Source: Brachionus manjavacas
Taxonomy: Eukaryota > Rotifera > Eurotatoria > Ploima > Brachionidae
Direction: 5' to 3'
DNA: 64,000 nt
NCBI GenBank assembly: GCA_019054805.1
Contig: JAHQIY010000014.1
Location: 930,001 to 994,000 of the forward strand
Made by a program: the position numbers and the translations under genes. Shown in pieces: positions 56,382-64,000 of the stretch. Numbering within the stretch: the first letter of the stretch is position 1; the number at the start of each line of letters is the position of its first letter. The notes under the pieces are model-generated. The model was not told where the DNA came from, ran no database searches, and saw only the letters and a program-made list of their open reading frames with translations.

Positions 56382-56801
56382 TAGTGTTGGGATCCGTACA
56401 AGCGGACACTTAGTCGGCCAAAATTTCCAGAAACCGTGACTGTGTCCGCATAAACCGGACAACCTTTAAGCGGGCGGTTATTTGGCCGGTCAGCTAGGCG
56501 GTCTATTTTTTGGACCGCCAAAATAAACGGTCTAAAATATACGGGCGGTCAAAATACGGCCAAATTTTTGGCGGTTAGCCACTTAAATAAATTTTTTCGA
56601 AATAAAGTTTTTAATTTAAAAAAAAAAAATAATTAAAATTATAATAAAAAGTTTCTTTATTAATTTTAAAAAGTTTTTTAAGATTTTTTTTATTTTTCAA
56701 AATTTAAAAAAAAATTCAGTGACCGTCTAGCTGGCCGGCCAAATGACTGCAAAAAACCGTTCGTGTATTGGACCGGTTTATCTTGATCGCATCCAACTCT
56801 A
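56382..56801. mobile_element. hAT-type MITE with 8-bp target-site duplication
   Basis: A 420-bp element bounded by TAGTGTTGGGATCCG on the left and, inverted, TAGAGTTGGATGCG on the right. Both sides are flanked by the 8-bp direct repeat GTAAAAAT (56374-56381 and 56802-56809). Subterminal parts are also inverted copies (TTTGGCCGGTCAGCTAGGCG against TTTGGCCGGCCAGCTAGACG). The interior is rich in GGCCGG/GCGGTC words and much more GC-rich than its surroundings. It has no open frame. TIR form and 8-bp duplication are those of hAT elements. The intact duplication suggests a fairly recent insertion. Confidence 0.88.
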
Positions 56802-57061
56802 GTAAAAATGTCTTTTTTAGTGAGTGAACGCCTAGCTGCTACAGTGTAATATAAATGATATCTCTATTTTTGAATTCAAACATAGGGTTTTCGAAGTTTT
56901 AGTTTTAGGGTTAATCAATGCCAAGAAACAGCCAAGAGACAGACTATCACTTCAATTAGCTAAATTCAATATTAAAAAAAAATTAAAATATAAAAAATAG
57001 CATATAGTTTTTGATTGCATTATGAATTTTGGTTTCAAGTTTTTTCTTTTAAATTTTAAAT

Positions 57062-57272
57062 AAAGAGAAAATACAATCAGTCAATTTAGAAGAATTGATT
57101 ACTCTAAAAGCCGAAAGAAATGAATCTGATACATCCAATACTTCTGGAAGCCGATTATTTAATTCTTGCTCAATTATTTATTCATTGTATCCGACCTTAA
57201 CAAAAAAAGTTATAAATATAATTGGATTTCTTACAATGTTTTTTGATTCAAAATTTACTCAAGCTGACCATT
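57062..57272 (+). other. Exon-like open segment, unrecognised
   Basis: After an AAATAAAG acceptor-like site the frame reads KIQSVNLEELITLKAERNES, DTSNTSGSRLFNSCSIIYSL, then a hydrophobic end and a stop. Composition is protein-like compared with its surroundings. There is no Met start nearby and no partner exon was found. It could be the last exon of a decayed gene or transposase. Confidence 0.25.
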
Positions 57273-58019
57273 AAGTGATTTTCAAATAAAATTTAATATG
57301 TAATTAAAATCTTTCTATTAAGAAAAATTTGAATTGATGTTCGTCTTAAATCAAGCGTCTTAATGAAATTTGAATTGTGATTGTTTTGATTTAAATCAAT
57401 TGAAAAAAAAATATAAAATAAATATTTTTTTATTAGATTTTTGCTTTTTGTTATCTTTAAAATTATTTGAAAAATACAATTTAATAATTAAATAACTAAT
57501 GATGTATTATGATGAATTATGATATATTAAAAAAAATTTCGATTATTTTCGGCAAAATATACTTATCTTCATATACTATTTTATAATATATATCTATTTT
57601 TCATTAATATATACTAAGATTCATCTTTCAATTTTCATCGATTAATAGTCGTTTTCTTTGTGACAGGGGTGTTTAGATTACTCATCCAAAATATGTTAAA
57701 ACACATTATAGATCGCAAAAAATAAATCACCATTATAATTTTTATCACACTTTCAAAAAAAATTTTGAAAAAATTTAAGTAATAACCTAAAATTATTAGC
57801 CAAAAAAAAATAATGGAAAAAATTTTGATAAAAAAAAAATTTAAATTTTTAAAAAAATCATTAATCTAAGCCCAGTCTTTGGACGTAACAATTTTTAAAA
57901 ATACATTTGATATCTACTCCTTAAAACAGAGACCAAATGTAATTATTGTGCATTTTTCATTAGAGACAACATTTGGTCCTTATTTCAATGGCATAGTCTA
58001 ATTTAACACTTTTTTTCAG

Positions 58020-58130
58020 GTGTGGAAATGAATCAGGCTCAGTGCTTGCTAAGAACTTTCTAGAAGCAACTAGAGTAATTGGAGTTTACATAGTTGAAGC
58101 TTCAGGAAAAAAAGAGGAAATAGTAAGGTA
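58020..58130 (+). other. Exon-like open segment, unrecognised
   Basis: A TTTTTTTCAG acceptor precedes CGNESGSVLAKNFLEATRVI, then GVYIVEASGKKEEIVR, ending at an AAG|GTAGC donor-like site or the TAG stop. The stretch is well balanced in codon content and bounded by plausible splice signals. No neighbouring exon was identified in the AT-rich DNA on either side, so it may be a single surviving or exonised piece. Confidence 0.3.
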
Positions 58131-59205
58131 GCAATTAAAACATTTATTTTTACTTGACTTTAAATTCTCAATTATGCTCACTTACTTAACCACATTGCTA
58201 TGAGAGGTACGATTTGTCATAAAGCACCCCATGCATGTGAAAACCGATAAAAGCTAGTTTGTCTCTTTTTATAATATCTTTTAATCTTACTAATATCGTT
58301 CTTTTTTTATAAGTTTTGTCTGTGTTAGTTACTTCATTAATGGAATCTTCATTTCAATCAAGTTCAGCATTTGTTAGATTAGTTTTTTTCGTTTATCTTA
58401 AAAATCATTATTCAAGCCAAATATGGTTCAAAAGAGTGCAATTTATCAAAGGAATTATTTAATTCAAGAAAATTTTGAATTTAAATGGTTAATTAGCTTG
58501 GTTTTCAATTTATTTTTAAAAAAATGACAGTATTACTGTTAAGTAAAAAAAAAACCCTCTTGGGCCATAACGCATTTTTTCTGTTTTTATTAAATAAAAA
58601 CTAAAGCATTTTCAATCAAAAATGAATTATTTATTGTATTTTTTAAATTTTAGATTTGATAGAAAAAAATATTGTCAAAAATTATAAAATACTGAGCAAA
58701 AAGCATAAAAAGAATCAAAAAGGGTAGAAAAAACCCCTTATGCCTTTGAGTGTTAGCATTCTGTTTAAGACTAATTATGACAAGTGGATTTTTGATGAAA
58801 ATTAACTTATTTTCATCTTAAAATAATTTGCATGATCAATTTATTAATTCAGGCATCTCATTAATAAATCTAATTAATATGAGTCCAGCCTTGAGAAACC
58901 CTTTGAAATATTTTAAATTTTTATTTTCATTCATTTAATATTTTTTTAAAATATCTAAGTGCTTATTTTTAATTTTTTTAATATTTCTGTATACAAAATG
59001 ATGGAATTTTTCAAAAAAATCTATTTGAAAATTTTGGACTAATTTTTTTTTGAAAAAAAACTTTTCTTTTCTTGTATAATTTTACGTAAAATTAAAAATT
59101 TTTGGTAAAAAATTTAATTAAATATAATTAATTAGTAGTTTTAAAACATAATGAAAAAAATACAAAATCACCTTAGAATTTATTACTAACTGAAAAATAA
59201 TTTTT

Positions 59206-59920
59206 TTAAAAAAGATCAAATATTTTAAAATATTCAGCTTTCTTTTTATCCACTGATCGCTCTGTGATTAAACAGCGGTCAGCTTTTCGCCAGCATTCGT
59301 TGAAAGATGAGTCTACTAGGACACTCGTTTTAGCTACCATAGCGAAGCCTTCGGGTCTTGCTCTTCGGGTCGAGAAACCCTGTTGTAGCCTATTATTATT
59401 ACTGGGACACATTTAGCCACCTAAACTTAAAAACAACATAAAGATTTTTTAGATTTTTTATATGATTTTTAAAACTTACCTTTTATTTTTTCTCTTAGTG
59501 TATATGTAAAATCTCTTTGAGTGAAAACCATAAGTAAACAAAAATTTTTTAAATAAATATATTTTTCTTTAATTTTATAATCAAGATTTTCTATTATGGA
59601 TGTATTTCTCTTCGTCTGTGTCCATCCGCTTTGGAAAGGTTTTATTTTTAACTTTGGTGAAGTTGACCCTGAAGATGAGCTTAGATGCTCCATCTGACAT
59701 TGATCGAAATCAGGATATATTCAACTCAACTTTTCACGCTAAACGCTTCAAATGAGAACTTAGCTAAATCAAATGAAGTTAATATCCAATTTCGATCAAT
59801 TTTGATGAAGTATCTTAGCCCATACACTTCAAGATAAACACCACCGAAGTTAAAAGGAAAAACTGAATTTTTACCCTTCCATGCGGTAAAGATCACGATT
59901 ACGTGCATTTTTTGCTGTTC
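59206..59920 (-). other. Cluster of small open segments, possible spliced hypothetical gene
   Basis: Minus-strand open pieces follow each other: 59908-59726 (HVIVIFTAWKGKNSVFPFNF); 59711-59469 (MSDFDQCQMEHLSSSSGS, then TSPKLKIKPFQSGWTQTKRN), ending at an AAAG|GTAAG donor-like site; and 59412-59206 (LQQGFSTRRARPEGFAMVAK, then SFNECWRKADRCLITERS). Mixed codon content and splice-like joins suggest a small multi-exon gene or a transposon gene, but no family was recognised and the frame across joins was not proven. A short inverted repeat (ATTGATCGAAAT...GGATAT) lies between the first two pieces. Confidence 0.3.
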
Positions 59921-60468
59921 AAAGCAACTATTGCGGTCGCCTAAATTGGATTCATGTAAAAATTATTTAGGTTTTTATAAAAAAATAAAAAATTTTTTAT
60001 TAAAATATCATATTCAAATTCAATTTTCTTTCAATATAACTTTGAATTTGCGTTAATATTTTCGGAATTTGATTAAAAAAATAATTCTAAAATTGCTATT
60101 TCAAATTCTAGTTGTGACTTGGCTTTATTTTAAAAGAAAATTTCAAAAATTGATTGACACTTTTAATTAACTTAAATCAAATATTGAATTAATAATATTT
60201 AACTAACATCATCTTTTTTATGTATTTTTTTTCCAGCCATTCTTAGCTAAATTTATCTAAAAGAATTAATTTTTTCACATAAAATTTTCAGTTCTTTTAA
60301 TGAACCTTTTCAAAAATTAAAATTTCAGTCATGACCGTTGATTTTTATTTACTTAATAAAATATTTAATTTTCTTTAAATCTGAAAGCTTTATTAAATTA
60401 TAATTAAAAAATACGGATTAAATTTTCATTATTTATCTATAAATTTTAAAAAAATGGTTACAGAAAAG

Positions 60469-61029
60469 TTATAATTCGCTTTCACAATATTCTCCAGTAA
60501 ATCCGCTCCGGCATAAACATTCAAATTGGTCATCAATTTGTAAACAAGATAATGTATTCTTCTTATTGCATGGATTACTGTCGGAATCACATTTCTTTGT
60601 GCTACAAGTTCTTCCTTCGTAACCAAATGGACAATCGCATTCTCCATCATATTCTTCAGTTTGCTTACAAATCGCTCCATTTTTGCATGGATTTAAATCA
60701 CAGAACTTGTTTATTATTTGACAATATGTTCCAGTATAAGGTAATCGACAGTTACAAACGATTTTACCAGCATCTGTAGTTGAACAGTATCCATCATTTT
60801 TGCATGTATTTATTGTGCATTTTGTCGGAATTTCGCATAAAACTCCTGTAAATCCTTCAGTACAATTGCAATAAGTTATATAAAGATTTGGATCAGGTCT
60901 AACACAGAGTCCATTGTTTAAACAAGGGGATTGACTGCATAAAAATGGATTTGATTCTCTTTTAGCAACAGACATGCATTCAGCATTATAAATGAAAATA
61001 AATGCTAAACATAAATATATGATTTTCAT
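60469..61029 (-). CDS. Secreted EGF-repeat protein C
   Basis: A single exon of 186 aa. A signal peptide (MKIIYLCLAFIFIYNAECM) and a dibasic SVAKRES site are followed by EGF-like modules: CSQSPCLNNGLC...C.CTEGFTGVLC; CTINTCKNDGYC...C.CRLPYTGTYC; FCDLNPCKNGAIC...C.CPFGYEGRTC; and CDSDSNPCNKKNTLSC...CLCRSGFTGEYC. It is a short version of protein B, lacking the stalk; the last ~80 residues are strongly similar. The start is fixed by the signal peptide. No transmembrane segment, so secretion is likely. It lies 5.3 kb beyond gene B on the same strand. Confidence 0.9.
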   Translation of the reverse strand: MKIIYLCLAFIFIYNAECMSVAKRESNPFLCSQSPCLNNGLCVRPDPNLYITYCNCTEGFTGVLCEIPTKCTINTCKNDGYCSTTDAGKIVCNCRLPYTGTYCQIINKFCDLNPCKNGAICKQTEEYDGECDCPFGYEGRTCSTKKCDSDSNPCNKKNTLSCLQIDDQFECLCRSGFTGEYCESEL

Positions 61030-61544
61030 TTTTTCGTAAAAAATTAAATTTTTCTATTAATTTAATGCCTTTTTTATAAATTTAATAAAATGTTGTATTG
61101 AAAAATTCAAATTTATAATGATTTTTAACAAATAGCTTTCTATTTATGATGTAAATACTATTCAGAATTTAAATATTTGATGTTTTGTAGTTTTAAAATT
61201 TTATTTGAACAACTAGAATGAACAAATCCTAAAAAAGAACTTAAAATCAAAATAATTTCAATTTTCCAGGTGAAATAAATAATTTTCAAAATTTTATCAA
61301 TAATTTATTTCGATTGATGTCTCAATAAATGAAAGTTGATTTGATTATTTTCTCTCTTTTTAAAATTTGGTTTAATACATTTAATTTATTTTTTTAAAAA
61401 AAATTTAAAACAAAGTTTATTAAACAAAGGATATCATGAAATTTGAATGTGGAAATTGAAGAGCTGATTTGGAATCTAAAATTATTGAATTTTTAAGACA
61501 TTTAGTTTAGAAAATATGACGCTTCAGAGTATCATACATAAAAA
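61030..61544. other. AT-rich region upstream of EGF gene C
   Basis: No gene recognised. It must contain the gene C promoter. Confidence 0.5.
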
Positions 61545-62075
61545 TGAGATAAGAACTGAATAGTTCTGAGAATATCGTTCTAGTTCTTTTTTTTAAATAT
61601 TATTTAAAAAATTTTGTTTCTTTTTGGATCTATTTGGTTCTTTTTAGTAATTTTTGGTTTTAAATGGTGATTTTGGTTTTTCTAGTGTTCTTTTGCGATC
61701 TTTAAGGTTCGTTTAGGTTCTTTTTGTCCTTTAACTAGCTTCAAAACAAATTTTTGGATAAGAAAAATAAAATAAATACGGCCAAAAAAATCAATTGACA
61801 TTTGAAAATAATTTAAAAATCAAGAAATGGAAATATTTAATAGTAAGGTCTCGGGCGAAGCCCTAGTTTAGGGAACACTAGTTTAAGCCCTAGTTCCGGG
61901 ATTGTTTGATAAGAGGTTGGGAACATGAACCAAAAAGTACCATAAGGAACCATTAAAGAATCATATAAGAACCGAAAAGAACCTCTTTAAAAAAGGAACA
62001 AAACCAAAGTTTATTAGGAGAGACATGATTAAACACCAACAATAGAACCAAAGAACCATATCAAGTTCAGCATTA
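61545..62075. mobile_element. Foldback structure of GGTTCTTTT-type repeats
   Basis: The left arm (61553-61740) has repeated TTCTAGTTCTTTTT, TTTGGTTCTTTTT, AGGTTCGTTTAGG and TTCTTTTT words. The right arm (61920-62065) has the inverse (GAACCAAAAAG, AGGAACC, AAGAACCGAAAAGAACC, AAAGAACC). Between them sits a small perfect hairpin, GGGCGAAGCCC, and a GGAAC/AGTTCC pair. Outer ends GAATATCGTTCT and (inverse) GATATGGTTCT are similar. There is no open frame. It is best read as a non-autonomous foldback or MITE-like element; exact ends are uncertain. Confidence 0.5.
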
Positions 62076-62335
62076 TTTATATTACTATGTATATTTTGTT
62101 TTTTTTCGAAATCAGAATAATAGATGCAAAAAGAAACCATAGAGTTGATTGTCTATAAGTTCAAAGTATTTATGAGTCAAATTCTTTGAAATAGCATATC
62201 TTGATCATTTTTCAAGCTATACACTTCAAATTTTCCCCAAAAGATTAAAATTATATGAAGATTATAGAAAAAAAATTTATTTCTTTAAAATTTCATGAAT
62301 TTTTTATCTTTTTGTTATTTTTATTTATTTGTTCA

Positions 62336-62367
62336 ATCTGTATCGAGCTAAGGCTCCTTCAGAATAA
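62336..62367 (+). repeat. Dispersed GCTCCTTCAGAATAA tail motif (copy)
   Basis: CTGTATCGAGCTAAG followed by GCTCCTTCAGAATAA, matching 18333-18358 and, in part, 17258-17278. Confidence 0.45.
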
Positions 62368-62423
62368 TCTTTTTAGAAAAGCCCAGCTTTTAAAAGCTTT
62401 GAAAATTTAGGAGTTGTTTAAAA

Positions 62424-62456
62424 GTCACAAGTCTCAAGTCAAGTCCAAGTCAGGGC
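62424..62456 (+). repeat. Short AAGTC tandem repeat (copy 2)
   Basis: AAGTCACAAGTCTCAAGTC plus further AAGTC units, in the same orientation and order as 9541-9590. It lies 60 bases after the tail motif above. Confidence 0.5.
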
Positions 62457-64000
62457 TTATTGAAATCAATTGTTGAAAAATTTGTTTCTCAATTTCTAAA
62501 ATCTTATTAATTTTTCAAAATTAATCCCTTTGAATTAATTTAATAGAATTTATTCAATACTTTTGATTAATTAGAACTTTTATTAATTTTAATACTTAAG
62601 AATTCTACTTTTTTTTTCTGTCCATGGGACTTAAAATTGTGAAAAAAAATACTGATATAATACTATTACTATTAGTATTATAATAACATTATAAAATAAA
62701 AATTATTAGAATTTCATGAACTTGTTGGTTTTTACTCTAGATCGATTTTAGAAATTATTCCCATGCAAAAATCGTCTTGATTTTATTGGAAAATAACTCG
62801 TAATTTAGGGGTAAAAAAGTGATAGTGAATTACTACTTAATTTGTCTACTCTACGTAACTCATTTTTACAATGTAATTAAGTCGTAATTACTTGATATTC
62901 TATAACTTTCATTTCGAAATTTCGAGTAATTAACACGTAAAATGCCGTAAATAAATATCGATAATTTATAATCAGGGTAGAGATTTTAGCTTAAATATTA
63001 TTTTTGCTTTTTTTCATTTTTGTTTAGATACATTTTTATTAGTGATAAAAAAAATTGGTTTTTGGGACACAAATTGATACTTGAAATGAGGGGTTAGGGT
63101 TCCTTGAATTTGAAAAAGCTTTTCAAATAATAGTTTAATCGAAAAAAAAAATTCAAGTTAAATTTTAATTTTAATTTGATTTTTTTTTAATTTTGAAATT
63201 AAATCTGAAAACTCCCTGTTTTTAAATCTGTCACGCTCACTACAGCGCGTTTAATTTATCAAAAGGTATTTGAATATTTGACAAATATCAAACACACAAA
63301 TACTTCGCGTTTAAACATTAATTAAGTTTCTTTATTTATTCTAAAGGTAAAGGTAAAATTTAAAAATAAAATTTTAATTTTTTTTTTTTTTTTTTAAATT
63401 TATTAGAAAAGTATATATTGTTATCATATCGGTCTTAAATAATTTACATTATATATATGTGACCAGGTTGGGCCACGTGACCTATCCTGGTCACATACAT
63501 ATCCAGTAAGACCCGATTTTGATTTATTTATTTATTTAAATTTGTTTTTAAAAAATATTTTTTTTTTAATTCAATATAATTAAAACTAATTCATATTAGG
63601 CATCAAAGAGGTATTTTAAATTCTAAAATTCTTGTGGTTTTAGAAACTTATTCCATTTGGCTTTTTTCATTTTAAGATTTATTGCAATACTTTAAAAAAG
63701 AAAAACTTTTCATTTACAAAAATTTAGATTCTTAAATCTTTATTCTGAGTTCAAAGGAATAATCATTCACGCAATCTCTTTTGTCGCCAAGAAGCAAAAA
63801 ATATCGTGCCTTTTGGTCAAAATTTGAAGTTAATTTAATAGTTTGAGCAATGATTTTAAAAAATTAAGTAATTGTAAAAATAAGTTAAATTAAGATAACG
63901 GGTAGCCAAAAATGGTTGTCTATTTGATAGTATCTTCTCGAAAACTAGACGGAAAAAACAAATCTATAGCTCATTTTAATCATAAAAAAATTCTCTGCAA
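62457..64000. other. AT-rich right end of the window, no gene seen
   Basis: Apart from the hairpin at 63428-63517 and a short GGTAAAGGTAAA run near 63348, nothing was recognised. All frames are closed. Confidence 0.5.
63428..63517. repeat. 90-bp hairpin element
   Basis: Perfect inverted arms TATGTGACCAGG (63456-63467) and CCTGGTCACATA (63486-63497) enclose an 18-base loop containing CACGTG. Outer arms ATCGGTCTTA (63428-63437) and TAAGACCCGAT (63507-63517) are also inverted copies. It is more GC-rich than its surroundings. It looks like a very small palindromic MITE or a structured RNA or cruciform; no target duplication was found. Confidence 0.6.

Overview
The window is nuclear DNA of a small-genome invertebrate. 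It is very AT-rich, with most introns about 50-60 bp and GT-AG, short spacers between some genes, and many decayed transposons. The genes are animal ones (MED12, ECPAS, TBC1D9, BORCS5, a RASSF9/10-like protein, a paraoxonase-like protein, secreted EGF-repeat proteins, front-end desaturases). A monogonont rotifer such as Brachionus would fit, but that is an inference; flatworm or other lophotrochozoan origin is not excluded. Gene models were built by hand from splice sites. For every multi-exon model the exon lengths keep one frame from start to stop, except desaturase copy A. No tRNA, rRNA or CRISPR array was seen.

Layout. 0-3.2 kb: LINE debris, including an ORF1-like block with two CCHC knuckles at the left edge. 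3.6-9.0 kb: tandem front-end fatty acid desaturases on the minus strand. Copy B is intact at 444 aa, copy A is frameshifted near its end, and a relic of a third first exon lies between them. 9.5-11.5 kb: LINE 3' end and a foldback structure with TGAC motifs about every 22 bp. 11.7-27.0 kb: MED12 on the minus strand, eight exons, 2584 aa; its 5.5 kb last intron is filled with LINE, MULE-like and MITE-like remains. 28.5-29.3 kb: an intronless RASSF9/10-like gene. 31.9-33.2 kb: a DNA transposon relic with inverted ends and an ISXO2-like transposase scrap.

33.6-51.7 kb is the gene-dense core: a paraoxonase-like gene whose active-site residues are mostly lost, UQCRFS1 (Rieske protein, minus strand), then BORCS5, TBC1D9 and ECPAS head-to-tail on the plus strand with about 0.3 kb between neighbours. 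An unrecognised 452-aa gene lies antisense inside TBC1D9 intron 3, and a piggyBac remnant lies in intron 12. ECPAS intron 7 carries an inverted copy of part of ECPAS exon 6.

51.9-61.0 kb holds three related secreted EGF-repeat genes on the minus strand. One of them contains 13 identical 30-bp units coding a Thr/Ser stalk. Between and beyond them are a complete hAT-type MITE with an 8-bp target duplication, a GGTTCTTTT foldback and a hairpin element at 63.4 kb.

The genes do not form one pathway. MED12 acts in the Mediator kinase module, BORCS5 and TBC1D9 in lysosome and membrane traffic, ECPAS in proteasome control, UQCRFS1 in respiration, and the desaturases in polyunsaturated fatty acid synthesis. 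The local novelty lies in the duplicated families (desaturases, EGF proteins), the degenerate paraoxonase, the nested gene and the non-autonomous elements.
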